Below, in pieces: positions 35,905 to 44,460 of a stretch of DNA of 64,000 bases. Below the pieces are notes generated by a model, which worked only from the letters and a program-made list of their open reading frames with translations, searched no databases and was not told the origin of the DNA. Made by a program: the position numbers and the translations under genes. The stretch covers positions 62,001 through 126,000 of the forward strand of contig CAJUPN010000001.1 of NCBI GenBank assembly GCA_910588195.1, given 5' to 3'. The DNA comes from an uncultured Bacilli bacterium. Its GTDB lineage: Bacteria > Bacillota_I > Bacilli_A > RF39 > UBA660. How positions within the stretch are numbered: the first letter of the stretch is position 1; each line of letters opens with the position of its first letter.

Positions 35905-36030
35905 ATGAACTGCTGTAAATCCCAATCCTCAAATAATGCTAATATAAATACTTATGGTAATACTTTTTTTATAATATTAGTATTATTTATTCTACTTGCT
36001 ATTATTGTTAGTTCAATATATGCATACTAA
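35905..36030 (+). CDS. YjcZ-like tiny sporulation membrane peptide 2
   Basis: This 41-residue peptide sits behind AGGAGGTGAAG. The start MNCCKSQSSNNANINTYG carries two cysteines and many asparagines, followed by the helix FFIILVLFILLAIIVSSIY. It shares the core VLFILL with its neighbour and ends just before a terminator. It is likely a spore-coat or forespore membrane peptide. Expression under a late sporulation sigma is inferred, not visible. Confidence 0.7.
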   Translation: MNCCKSQSSNNANINTYGNTFFIILVLFILLAIIVSSIYAY

Positions 36031-36050
36031 GAGGCTAAAAACCTCTTTTA
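36031..36050 (+). terminator. Terminator of the tiny-peptide pair
   Basis: GAGG(C)TAAAAACCTC hairpin followed by TTTT, starting directly after the second stop codon. Confidence 0.85.
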
Positions 36051-36111
36051 TTTTTGTTTTAATTTATACATAAACTCGTGGTATAATTAGATTTATAAGG
36101 TTGTGATAAAA

Positions 36112-37208
36112 ATGAAAGAAAATATTCTAGATATATTTTACAATCATATTGTTCCAGAGGCTAGTAATGGTAAAATAGATTGCTTCATGTATTATCATAT
36201 CTGTTTTAATTCATTAATAGAGGGTTCTCTTATAGAAGGCAACTGCCCAGAGTACATTGATGCTCCTTTGCTAGAAATTAGAGATAAGAAAAAATTTAAT
36301 GAATTACTAATTGAATATGTAAAACTTGCTTTAGACTTTTATGATGACCATTATTTTTATGAAGAAGTTTTAAGTGGAGAATATAGAACAAGTGCAAATG
36401 AAATTTGTAAAGAAAAGGTTTTGATGACTCTTTTATGGGGTAACGCTACGATAGAAGATTTTCAAGATCCTTGTCGATTTTTAATAAGACAGAAATCATA
36501 CTTAGAAAACAATTTTTTAACAGAAAAAAAGATTTAGGTTATTCAAAAGTATTGAGTGGGAATATCGTTACTGAAGTTTTAAAAACTGGCAAATTAAGTT
36601 GGGAAAGTCCTTATTCTTTTTACTCAGCAGTATTTAATGAAAGTGACACACATGATTTACCAACAGTTCGATTTGGGATCGAAGATGATATCGTTTATGT
36701 TTATAGTGTTCATCAAGAAAAGAATTCAAGAAAAAGCAAAAAGATAAATCGTAGTTTATATAAAGTTAATGAAAATTTTGATTCTTTAGGAGAAGCAAAT
36801 AGTTTAAAAGATGTAACTCCATCGTTTCTCGTTGCTTTGACTTTATTCATATTGCATTTTCAACAGTTAGGTTATAAAAATTTTAAAATTGTTCAGTATT
36901 TGCCAGAGAGATGGATTGATAAGAAAATAATGATACATAAAAAGGCTTTAAAATCTGGCCAAAAAACAGCAACATACAAGGAGAATATGAACAAACTAGT
37001 ATACATTCAAGAAAATCTAGTACAAAAAATTTGTACAACTTTACTTAGACTGCAATATCATTATGGAGATAATATCACTATAAAATCTTTCCCTTTTGAA
37101 ACAGATTCTTATTTAACTTTTTCTTGTGAAACTTTATCTTATTCAAATAACGAATTATTTCAGGAACTTTCTGTTTTACATAGAAGTGATGAAAAGAAAC
37201 TCCATTAA
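36112..37208 (+). CDS. Unknown protein split by a -1 frameshift at A-AAA-AAG
   Basis: Two overlapping frames appear to be one gene. The first encodes 141 residues from the ATG behind GGTTGTGAT. The second continues without a ribosome site as DLGYSKVLSGNIVTEVLKTG and then YSVHQEKNSRKSKKINRSLY and PSFLVALTLFILHF. I have a general memory of a roughly 370-residue uncharacterised family with these blocks in one frame. The junction is A AAA AAG with a TAG two codons later. A -1 slip gives a 365-residue product. It could be programmed frameshifting, a mutation or a homopolymer error. Function is unknown. Confidence 0.6.
36525..36537 (+). other. Slippery heptamer A AAA AAG followed by a stop
   Basis: In the zero frame the codons are GAA AAA AAG ATT TAG. 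A-AAA-AAG is the most efficient -1 slippage site known in bacteria (dnaX, insertion sequences). No obvious downstream hairpin or upstream Shine-Dalgarno stimulator can be seen. Confidence 0.5.
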
Positions 37209-37288
37209 TAAGATTAAATATTTTTATACAGTGCCATTAATTACAAATATACATCGTATAATGTTATCTAAATATCCATAGGATTATT

Positions 37289-37552
37289 TTGGAGAAAATT
37301 AATGCAGTTAAAGAAAATGTTAATGTTAAAGAAGAAGGTATTGTTAAATTTACATTAAAACTTGATGAATACTCTAAAACTATAAAATTAATTAATGGTA
37401 GCATTAATCAAATGAGTTCTTATATTTCTCCACGTGAGAAAATAGCTAAGTCTGATCCAGAATTAGAGAAATTCTTAAGAATAAGTGGTTATAGATACGA
37501 GACTTTATGTGATACTTTAGATTATATAAAACAAATTTGGTCAACTGAATAG
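37289..37552 (+). CDS. Small charged protein, unknown
   Basis: This 87-residue soluble protein is predicted largely helical and starts with TTG; TAGGA lies 8 bases upstream. It contains YISPREKIAKSDPELEKFLR but no recognised domain. It lies downstream of the frameshifted gene, with about 80 bp between them. Confidence 0.45.
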   Translation: MEKINAVKENVNVKEEGIVKFTLKLDEYSKTIKLINGSINQMSSYISPREKIAKSDPELEKFLRISGYRYETLCDTLDYIKQIWSTE

Positions 37553-37557
37553 TTAAT

Positions 37558-37588
37558 AAAGTGGGTAGAATAGATATTCACTTTTTTT
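37558..37588 (+). terminator. Possible terminator
   Basis: AAAGTG and CACTTT arms with an imperfect middle are followed by a T run after the small charged protein gene. Confidence 0.5.
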
Positions 37589-37592
37589 ATTA

Positions 37593-37655
37593 AGCATAAA
37601 GATTTCAAATTTTATAATCTAAAATCTTTATGCTCAACATTATACATGGTATAAT
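37593..37655 (+). promoter_or_regulatory. Long inverted repeat overlapping the LCP promoter
   Basis: AGCATAAAGATTT (37593-37605) and its exact reverse complement AAATCTTTATGCT (37622-37634) flank a 16-base spacer. TATAAT lies at 37650-37655, so the right arm covers the -35 position of the LCP-gene promoter. There is no T run after the hairpin, which argues for an operator or RNA structure rather than a terminator. Confidence 0.45.
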
Positions 37656-37673
37656 TAATTTAGAGGTGAACTA

Positions 37674-39110
37674 ATGAAAAGGATAATAAAATATGTGCTA
37701 GCTTTATTTATGACTTTTTTAAGTTTATATTTAGTATTTATAGTTTTTAAACTTAATGTTTTACCGCTTAAATATATGCTTTTATTTATTGCTGTAATTT
37801 TAGTACTTAATGCTATTGGTCATATAACATTATTTATGAAGAAAGGATGGGTTAAAGTATTTACTGGTATTAGTTATATTATTTTGACTATAATATCATT
37901 TTTAGGTATTAATTATGGGTTAGATACTTTAAACTTTTTAAATAAATCTTTTAATAATAATGATATTGAGATTACGACGTATAATCTAATTGTTTTAGAT
38001 AATTCAAGATATGAAGATTTAGTTGATTTAGATAATGAGAAAATTGGATATTTAGATAATGATGATAATAAAGATAAGATTTTAGCTAATCTTCGAGAAA
38101 AGATTGGTTTTAAAGAAGTAGATTATACAGATATTTATGATATATATGATGATTTTGTAAATAAGAATGTTGAAGCTATTTTCTTAGATAATTCTTTTAT
38201 TGAGATGTTAGAAGATGAGAAGGATTCGATTTATGATTGTATAACAAAGTGTAGTTTTAAGGATAATTATAGAATTATTTATAGTGTAGATATAGAGACA
38301 AAAAAGGAAAATAAACATGAAGGTGTTAAATTAAAGCCTATGAATATTTATTTATCTGGTTCAGATTCTAGAAGTAAGGTTATTCAAAATAAAAGTAGAA
38401 GTGATGTTAATATGATTTTAACTATTAATCCTAATACTAAAACTATTTTAATGACTTCTATTCCAAGGGATTACTATGTAGCTATTAATGGAAAAACAGG
38501 ATTAAAAGATAAATTAACACATGCTGGTATATATGGAATTGATACTTCTAGAAAAACATTAGAAGATTTATTTGATATTGATATATTATATTCTATAAAG
38601 GTTAGTATGTCGTCTGTTACAGAAGTAGTTGATTTAGTTGGTGGAGTTGATATCTATTCTGATACAGAATTTAATAGTTATCATTATAAAGGATGGCATG
38701 TAAAAAAAGGAATTAATCATATGGATGGGGAGCATGCATTAGCTTATGCAAGAGAAAGATATGCTTATGCATCAGGAGATAGACATCGTATAATGAATCA
38801 ACAACAAGTTTTAGAAGCGGTATTAAAAAAGATAGTGCAAGATAAAACTATTTTAACTAAATATGATAAGTTATTAGATTCTTTATCAAATCTTTATAGA
38901 ACAGATATTCCATCATCCTTAATTACAGAATTAGTAAAGGGACAAATTGATGCTATGGATAGTTGGACATTTATGAGTAATTCAGTTAGTGGAAGTGATG
39001 CTTCTATGGCAACTTATACAGCACCAAAATCAAAAAGATATGTAATGGTGCCATATGAAAATGATGTAGATAATGCTAAAGAAAAAATAGAAAGTGTTTT
39101 GAAGGGATAA
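37674..39110 (+). CDS. LytR-CpsA-Psr (LCP) cell-wall ligase family protein
   Basis: This 478-residue protein has three membrane helices in residues 4-90, an extracellular spacer and the LCP domain at about 225-400. The domain shows YLSGSDSRSK, RSDVNMILTINPNTKTILMT, SIPRDYYVAI, LVGGVDIYSD and HALAYARERYAYASGDRHR, with the usual arginine and aspartate pocket residues. LCP enzymes attach teichoic acids or other polymers to peptidoglycan. Multiple N-terminal helices are a common LCP variant. GAGGTG precedes the ATG. The next gene starts one base after the stop. Confidence 0.93.
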   Translation: MKRIIKYVLALFMTFLSLYLVFIVFKLNVLPLKYMLLFIAVILVLNAIGHITLFMKKGWVKVFTGISYIILTIISFLGINYGLDTLNFLNKSFNNNDIEITTYNLIVLDNSRYEDLVDLDNEKIGYLDNDDNKDKILANLREKIGFKEVDYTDIYDIYDDFVNKNVEAIFLDNSFIEMLEDEKDSIYDCITKCSFKDNYRIIYSVDIETKKENKHEGVKLKPMNIYLSGSDSRSKVIQNKSRSDVNMILTINPNTKTILMTSIPRDYYVAINGKTGLKDKLTHAGIYGIDTSRKTLEDLFDIDILYSIKVSMSSVTEVVDLVGGVDIYSDTEFNSYHYKGWHVKKGINHMDGEHALAYARERYAYASGDRHRIMNQQQVLEAVLKKIVQDKTILTKYDKLLDSLSNLYRTDIPSSLITELVKGQIDAMDSWTFMSNSVSGSDASMATYTAPKSKRYVMVPYENDVDNAKEKIESVLKG

Positions 39111-39111
39111 A

Positions 39112-39609
39112 ATGAAAGAAATAGAGAAAAAATATTTAGTTGAGTTTTTACCTGATTTGAGTAATTTTAATTCATGTAAAGTTAGTCAAGGCTATTTAAG
39201 TTTTAATCCAGAAGTACGTATTAGAATGATGGATAATGAATGTTTTTTGACTCGTAAGGGAGATGGGACATTATCTCGTGATGAAGATGAGGAAAGTATA
39301 ACACTTGAAGTTTTTAAAATACTTTATGATTTAGTTCAAGGAAATTTAATTGATAAAACAAGAGTGTTTATTCCCATCGAAGAAGGCTATACAGCTGAAC
39401 TTGATATTTATCATGGTGAATTAAATGGTCTTTTAACTATTGAAGTTGAATTTCCTAGTGAAGAAGAAGCAAAAAAGTTTATTCCACCAATTTGGTTTGG
39501 TAATGATATTACAAATGATAAAAGATTTAAAAATAAGAATTTAGCAAGATCATTTACCTCTTTAAATGAATTATTAGATAAAAATACCAAAAAGAAAACT
39601 TTAGAGTAA
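39112..39609 (+). CDS. CYTH-domain triphosphate-binding protein
   Basis: This 165-residue protein opens with the CYTH motif EIEKKYLV (E-x-E-K-K), followed by RIRMMDNECFLTRKGDG and TAELDIYHGELNGLLTIEVE, the strands that line the triphosphate tunnel. Compact CYTH proteins of this kind are usually inorganic triphosphatases or thiamine triphosphatases. It is closely linked to the LCP gene. The other CYTH protein in the window, at 0.9 kb, is longer and lacks the full N-terminal motif. Confidence 0.88.
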   Translation: MKEIEKKYLVEFLPDLSNFNSCKVSQGYLSFNPEVRIRMMDNECFLTRKGDGTLSRDEDEESITLEVFKILYDLVQGNLIDKTRVFIPIEEGYTAELDIYHGELNGLLTIEVEFPSEEEAKKFIPPIWFGNDITNDKRFKNKNLARSFTSLNELLDKNTKKKTLE

Positions 39610-39639
39610 TTAGTTTTCTTTTTTATTAAACGAATTTGG

Positions 39640-39672
39640 CATGTTAATAAAAATTTAATTAACATGTTTTTG
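39640..39672 (+). terminator. Terminator after the CYTH gene
   Basis: CATGTTAAT and ATTAACATG form a perfect 9-bp stem followed by five T. Confidence 0.85.
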
Positions 39673-39715
39673 TATGATAATAATTATTTTGTTCAAAATA
39701 TAAATGGTGATGATT

Positions 39716-40261
39716 ATGGCAAGAGTGTTATTTATAGTAGGTTCAAGGAGAAAAGGAAATACTTATCATTTAATGAAAAAATTAAGTGATGGGCTTAAAA
39801 ATGTAAGAATAAGTACAGATACAATTATTCCAGGGAATCAAAAAATTTATTTATGTACAGGCTGTATGGATTGTGATAAAAATGGTGTATGTGATTTTAG
39901 AGATGATATGGAAAGTAATATTGAGAAGGTTAGAAAGGCTGAAGTCCTTATTTTTATAACCCCAACTAGATGGAATACTTTATCTGGTGATTTAAAGATA
40001 TTTATGGATAGGTTAAATCCTTTATATGCGACTAAAGAACTTAAGAATAAAAAAATAATCGCAATTGCTGTTGGTTCGAAAAAACATGACGAATATTCAA
40101 CAGATGGTGCGTTAACTTCAATTGGCTCATTTATAGAAAGTGCTGAAGCTAATTTAATTTATAAGTGTGAATTTGATAAGTGTTTAGATTTTACTGATAT
40201 TTTAAATCAATCAGAAAAGATTGACAGAGTTTTACAGGATATAATTAAAGTTATTGGCTAG
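39716..40261 (+). CDS. NADPH-dependent FMN reductase / flavodoxin-like oxidoreductase
   Basis: This 181-residue flavodoxin-fold protein has the phosphate loop VGSRRKGNTYHLMKKL at about residues 7-22 and a CTGCMDCDKNGVC segment near residue 48. The latter is typical of iron-sulfur flavoproteins and related FMN reductases. ITPTRWNTLSGDLKIFMDR marks the flavin-binding loop. The ATG after GGTGATGATT is used. It probably reduces quinones, FMN or metal centres. The exact substrate is unknown. Confidence 0.85.
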   Translation: MARVLFIVGSRRKGNTYHLMKKLSDGLKNVRISTDTIIPGNQKIYLCTGCMDCDKNGVCDFRDDMESNIEKVRKAEVLIFITPTRWNTLSGDLKIFMDRLNPLYATKELKNKKIIAIAVGSKKHDEYSTDGALTSIGSFIESAEANLIYKCEFDKCLDFTDILNQSEKIDRVLQDIIKVIG

Positions 40262-40288
40262 TTATGTTATAATTATCTAGGTGATAGT

Positions 40289-40915
40289 ATGGCATCAGCA
40301 TTAATACATTTGGCAGTCGCTAAGAAAGTTTTAGAGCATTTTGATGTTAAGGATGAGAAACATTATTATTTAGGTTCTATTGCACCTGATATTGCAAAAA
40401 TGGTTGGTCTTACAAGAAAACGGGGACATTTTATTGAAGAAGGAATAAAAAGTGATACCCCTAATATAAAAATGTTTTTAAGCAAATATAAAAAATATTT
40501 AAATAATTCTTATGAATTTGGTTATTATGTTCATCTTTTAACTGATGTTTTATGGTTTGATGAGTTTTTGCCAAATTTCGTAAAAGATGACTGTTTAGTA
40601 AGCAGAACAGGAGAACTATTACATTTTGATGAAGATGAATTACTAAGTATTTTATATGATGACTATACTAATTTAAATCCGCAAGTTTTATCATATTATA
40701 ATCTTGACTTATCATTATTTTATGAAAAATTTCCATTTCCAGTTAGTCATATAAGTGAAATTCCGGAGAAATTTTTCCCTGATATTATTGAAAAGATAGG
40801 AATAATATGTAGTAAAGAATGTAATTCTAATTATATTTTACAATTTGATAAAATAACACATTTTGTAACTTATGCTACTATGTATGTAGTTGATGAAATT
40901 AGACGAACTCTTTAG
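40289..40915 (+). CDS. Zinc-dependent phospholipase C-like protein
   Basis: This 208-residue protein has a helical metal-binding fold. MASALIHLAVAKKV, YYLGSIAPDIAK and FGYYVHLLTDVLWFDEFL supply histidines and aspartates in the order used by the Zn-dependent PLC/S1-P1 superfamily. There is no signal peptide, so it is an intracellular member of unknown substrate. AGGTGAT precedes the ATG, and a terminator lies at its end. Confidence 0.75.
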   Translation: MASALIHLAVAKKVLEHFDVKDEKHYYLGSIAPDIAKMVGLTRKRGHFIEEGIKSDTPNIKMFLSKYKKYLNNSYEFGYYVHLLTDVLWFDEFLPNFVKDDCLVSRTGELLHFDEDELLSILYDDYTNLNPQVLSYYNLDLSLFYEKFPFPVSHISEIPEKFFPDIIEKIGIICSKECNSNYILQFDKITHFVTYATMYVVDEIRRTL

Positions 40916-40928
40916 GAGTTTGTTTTTT
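40902..40928 (+). terminator. Terminator of the PLC-like gene
   Basis: CGAACTC and GGAGTTTG arms with a 3-4 base loop are followed by seven T. It overlaps the end of the coding region. Confidence 0.75.
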
Positions 40929-40980
40929 TGCATATTTATTATAAATCTGTTATAATACGAAATCATTGGAGGGGAAAAAT

Positions 40981-41646
40981 ATGTTAAGTGATAAAGAAAT
41001 GCTTAAAATTACGAAAGGACTGTTAGAGATTGCTGAAAATAATAAAGATAAGGCTTTTGAAGAGTATTCAGAATTAATATCGTGCATGCTTTATAGGGAT
41101 ATTTATAAGGTAGAAAATCCATTTGTTTTACAATCTATTCCAATATCATTACTTTTATCATTTGTTTCTTTTGCAGAAGTTCAAAAATTAATTGAAAATA
41201 TTAATACACCTCAAGTTCTAGAAAATCTGAATATTATCAAGATGGGCTTGGGCGGAACAATTTTTGTAAACGCTTGTGTATTAAGTATAGTTATATCATC
41301 TTGGAAAACAGTTTTTAAAGCAAAGAAACATATGAAAGAACATGGAGTAAGTTCAGATGTGACAGTTAAAGACCTAAGTCATTTAGTTGATGAAAAAGAT
41401 ATTAGTTTAAGAGACTGCTACTCTGTTATTAATTCTTTAAAAAGTTTTATGAATGATGGTAAATATGAAGAATTATTTTCTAAAATAAATGAAAGCAAAG
41501 GAATTTATCCTGTCGATTTTACTAATTATGTATCTGAATTAAACAAAATCTGGTGTGAATTTTTAATGGAAGAAAGTACAGGATATGCATCAGACTTAAC
41601 TAGTGCTAGTAGAGATATAAAAAGAATTAGTCTAACTTCTAAATAG
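40981..41646 (+). CDS. Membrane protein of unknown function
   Basis: This 221-residue protein starts at the ATG after GGAGGGG. The N-terminal 35 residues are helical and charged. Two hydrophobic segments lie near residues 46-65 (LQSIPISLLLSFVSF) and 90-110 (GTIFVNACVLSIVISSW). A soluble helical C-terminus follows. No family is recognised. It is monocistronic, with its own terminator. Confidence 0.6.
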   Translation: MLSDKEMLKITKGLLEIAENNKDKAFEEYSELISCMLYRDIYKVENPFVLQSIPISLLLSFVSFAEVQKLIENINTPQVLENLNIIKMGLGGTIFVNACVLSIVISSWKTVFKAKKHMKEHGVSSDVTVKDLSHLVDEKDISLRDCYSVINSLKSFMNDGKYEELFSKINESKGIYPVDFTNYVSELNKIWCEFLMEESTGYASDLTSASRDIKRISLTSK

Positions 41647-41649
41647 TTA

Positions 41650-41677
41650 AAGAACTCTTTAATTTAGAGTTCTTTTG
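41650..41677 (+). terminator. Intrinsic terminator
   Basis: AAGAACTCT and AGAGTTCTT arms are followed by a T-rich run after the membrane protein gene. Confidence 0.85.
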
Positions 41678-41702
41678 TTTTATAATATTATTAGTGATTT
41701 TT

Positions 41703-43001
41703 ATGAAAACGTTAGATGAAAAATTAATTATTGATATATCAAAACAAAAAGATGAACCAAAGTGGATGCTTGATTTTCGTTTAAAGTCTTTTTCGGCTTT
41801 TAAAAAGCTTGATAATCCAAATTTTGGACCTAAGTTAGATATAGACTTTAATTCTATTAATTATTATAAAAAAGTTGGTAATAATGAAACAGAATGGAAA
41901 AATGTTTCTTGTGATATTCGTAATAAGTTTAAGTCTTTAGGAGTAATTGATGCTGAAGAAAAGCATTTAAGTGGTGTTACCAATCAATATGAAAGTGAAG
42001 TAATTTATCATAAAGGCAAAGATGAACTAAAAGAAAAGGGAGTAATATTTTTATCTAGTGATGATGCTTTAAAAGAATATCCAGATTTGTTTAAAGAATA
42101 TTTTAATAATTTAGTTAAATATGATGAAAATAAGTATACTGCTCTTAATGGAGCACTTTGGAGTGGTGGATCATTTATATATATACCTAAAAATACTAAA
42201 TTAGATCGACCTCTTCAAAGCTATTTTAGAATAGATTCAATTGCTTTAGGGCAATTTGAGAGAACTATTATTATTGTTGATGAAGGTTCAGAGCTTTCTT
42301 ATATTGAAGGATGTACTGCTGAGAGTCATTCAGCTAATTCTCTTCATGCTGGTGTTGTTGAAATCTATGTTAAGAAGAATGCTAAATGTAAATATTCTAC
42401 TATTCAAAATTGGAGTGGAGATGTTTATAATTTAGTTACTAAAAGAGCGATTGTTGGGGCATCGGGTTTAATGGAATGGGTAGATGGAAATATTGGTTCA
42501 AAAGTCACTATGAAATATCCTTCGTGTATATTATTAGGAGATTATGCTGTTGGTAATTCTATTTCAATTGCCTATGCCAAATCAGGACAGATTTTAGATG
42601 CTGGAGCTAAGATGATTCATATTGGGGCTCATACTAAAAGTAATATTGTCTCTAAATCTATCGCGGCTGATGGTGGAACTGCAAATTACCGTGGCACTAC
42701 AAAGATTTGTGAAAGTGCTATTAATTCTGAGGCTCGAATTAAGTGTGATACAATAATGTTAGATGATAATTCAATAAGTGATACGATACCTTTTAATGTT
42801 GTTTATAATGATTCTAGTATTTTAGAACATGAGGCAACTGTGTCGAAAATTAGCGAAGATAAATTACAATATTTGATGAGTAAGGGCATAGATGAAACAC
42901 ATGCTAAGGAGCTTTTAGTAATGGGATTCATAGATGATTTTAAAAAAGAACTACCTATGGAATATGCTGTTGAATTAAATAGATTGCTTAAAGAAATTTA
43001 A
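41703..43001 (+). CDS. sufB: Iron-sulfur cluster scaffold SufB
   Basis: This 432-residue protein matches SufB: ALWSGGSFIYIPKNTKLDRP, LGQFERTIIIVDEGS, YIEGCTAESHSANSLHAGVV, IQNWSGDVYNLVTKRA and the C-terminal HEATVSKISEDKLQYLMSKG. SufB receives sulfur and assembles clusters with SufC and SufD. It is a little shorter than the Bacillus protein (465), with loss at the N-terminus. No sufC, sufD, sufS or sufU lies beside it, which is unusual. Distinction from SufD rests on the motifs quoted. The 43002-43174 gap that follows holds no gene. Confidence 0.9.
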   Translation: MKTLDEKLIIDISKQKDEPKWMLDFRLKSFSAFKKLDNPNFGPKLDIDFNSINYYKKVGNNETEWKNVSCDIRNKFKSLGVIDAEEKHLSGVTNQYESEVIYHKGKDELKEKGVIFLSSDDALKEYPDLFKEYFNNLVKYDENKYTALNGALWSGGSFIYIPKNTKLDRPLQSYFRIDSIALGQFERTIIIVDEGSELSYIEGCTAESHSANSLHAGVVEIYVKKNAKCKYSTIQNWSGDVYNLVTKRAIVGASGLMEWVDGNIGSKVTMKYPSCILLGDYAVGNSISIAYAKSGQILDAGAKMIHIGAHTKSNIVSKSIAADGGTANYRGTTKICESAINSEARIKCDTIMLDDNSISDTIPFNVVYNDSSILEHEATVSKISEDKLQYLMSKGIDETHAKELLVMGFIDDFKKELPMEYAVELNRLLKEI

Positions 43002-43174
43002 AAATTTGTAAAATTAGCTATTAAAATATGCAAATATTAATTATTTGTGTATTTTTTTTGGCAGATTTTATTTATTTGTTTAGTTTAATTGTTAAATCTA
43101 TATCAAATACTTAAAATTTGCAATTTGCTATAGATTTTGTGGTGTGTTAATTTGAAAGCGAAAGGAGGCAACCA

Positions 43175-43519
43175 ATGCATAACTTAGTCTATTTAATCGG
43201 AAGATTATGTGAAGATCCTGTTACAAAAGAGTATGAAGATGGAAAAAGCATGCTTACGATTAATTTAGCAGTACAACGTAGTTTTAAAAATGAAAATGGC
43301 ATTTATGAAACTGACTTTATAAGATGCATTCTTTGGAATGGTATTGCAGCTCATACGAGTGAGTATTGCAAAAAAGGTGATCTTGTTGGTGTTAAAGGTC
43401 GTATTCAAAATAGAAGTTATGACGATAGTGGCGAAAAGAAGTATATTACTGAAGTCATTGTTGATAAAGTATCTTTTTTGGCAAGTAAAAAAGATACTGT
43501 AAGTGAAGAAACAGAATAG
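43175..43519 (+). CDS. Single-stranded DNA-binding protein without acidic tip
   Basis: This 114-residue OB-fold protein has MHNLVYLIGRLCEDPVTKEY at the start, then TINLAVQRSFKN, DFIRCILWNGIAAHTSEYCK and KGDLVGVKGRIQNRSYDDSG, the sequence blocks of SSB. The usual glycine/glutamine-rich linker and acidic C-terminal tip (DDDLPF type) are missing; the tail ends SEETE. It is therefore probably a secondary SSB, or one that does not recruit partners through the tip. AGGAGG precedes the ATG. Confidence 0.9.
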   Translation: MHNLVYLIGRLCEDPVTKEYEDGKSMLTINLAVQRSFKNENGIYETDFIRCILWNGIAAHTSEYCKKGDLVGVKGRIQNRSYDDSGEKKYITEVIVDKVSFLASKKDTVSEETE

Positions 43520-43556
43520 TTTCTTTAAATAAAATACTAAATTAATATTACTCACT

Positions 43557-43583
43557 AAAGTAAGGATCATTCCTTACTTTTTA
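43557..43583 (+). terminator. Intrinsic terminator of ssb
   Basis: AAAGTAAGGA and TCCTTACTTT arms flank a 4-base loop, followed by T-rich sequence. Confidence 0.88.
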
Positions 43584-43627
43584 TAATAAATTGAATTAAT
43601 TTATGATATAATTATAGTGGTGATAAT

Positions 43628-44452
43628 ATGGAAATATTAAAAGCAATATTTTTTGGTATTGTTGAAGGAATTACAGAATGGTTACCTGTATCTTCTACAG
43701 GGCATATGATTTTATTAGATGAATTTATTCATTTAGAAGTTAGTAGTGAGTTTTATAAATTATTTGAAGTAGTCATACAATTGGGAGCAATACTTGCTGT
43801 GGTTTTAATGTATTTTAAAACAATTTTTCCTTTTGGTTTTGGTAAAACGAAAGATGATACTAAGAAGACTTTTAGTTTATGGGCAAAAATAATAGTTGCT
43901 TGTTTACCCGCAGCTGTTATTGGTATTTTATTTGATGATTGGTTGGATGCACATTTATATATACCAATGGTTGTTGCTTTAATGTTAATACTTTATGGAA
44001 TTATATTTATAGTAATTGAATCTAAAGGTTTAGGCAAAATAGCAACTGATGATATAAATAAAATCACTTATAAACAAGCCGCTGGTATTGGATGTTTTCA
44101 ACTTCTTTCTTTAATTCCCGGAACTAGTAGAAGTGGAGCAACTATTATAGGTGGTTTAATACTTGGTTTGAAAAGAAGTGTAGCAGCAGAGTTTACTTTC
44201 TTTTTGGCAATTCCTGTAATGGCAGGTGCATCATTTTTAAAACTCCTTAAATATGTAATGGATGTTGGATTTGTATTTAAGAGTAGTGAACTAATAGTCT
44301 TAGGTGTTGGCTCATTAGTAGCTTTTCTTGTGAGTGTTTTAGTAATTAAATTTTTACTTTCGTATATCAGGAAGCATGATTTTAAAGTATTTGGTTATTA
44401 TAGAATTGTTCTAGGATTATTAGTAATACTTTATTTTATGTTTCTTAAGTAG
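43628..44452 (+). CDS. uppP: Undecaprenyl-diphosphatase UppP/BacA
   Basis: This 274-residue membrane enzyme recycles undecaprenyl pyrophosphate for cell-wall synthesis. Its conserved blocks are GIVEGITEWLPVSSTGHMIL at residues 9-28 and IPGTSRSGATIIGGL near residue 160. About eight hydrophobic helices cover the protein. GTGGTGAT precedes the ATG. The next gene begins 8 bases after its stop. Confidence 0.96.
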   Translation: MEILKAIFFGIVEGITEWLPVSSTGHMILLDEFIHLEVSSEFYKLFEVVIQLGAILAVVLMYFKTIFPFGFGKTKDDTKKTFSLWAKIIVACLPAAVIGILFDDWLDAHLYIPMVVALMLILYGIIFIVIESKGLGKIATDDINKITYKQAAGIGCFQLLSLIPGTSRSGATIIGGLILGLKRSVAAEFTFFLAIPVMAGASFLKLLKYVMDVGFVFKSSELIVLGVGSLVAFLVSVLVIKFLLSYIRKHDFKVFGYYRIVLGLLVILYFMFLK

Positions 44453-44460
44453 AGGTATTT

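Noticed and set aside
43002..43174. Riboswitch or RNA leader before ssb
   Set aside because: The stretch is AT-rich with no stable paired elements or known conserved motifs.
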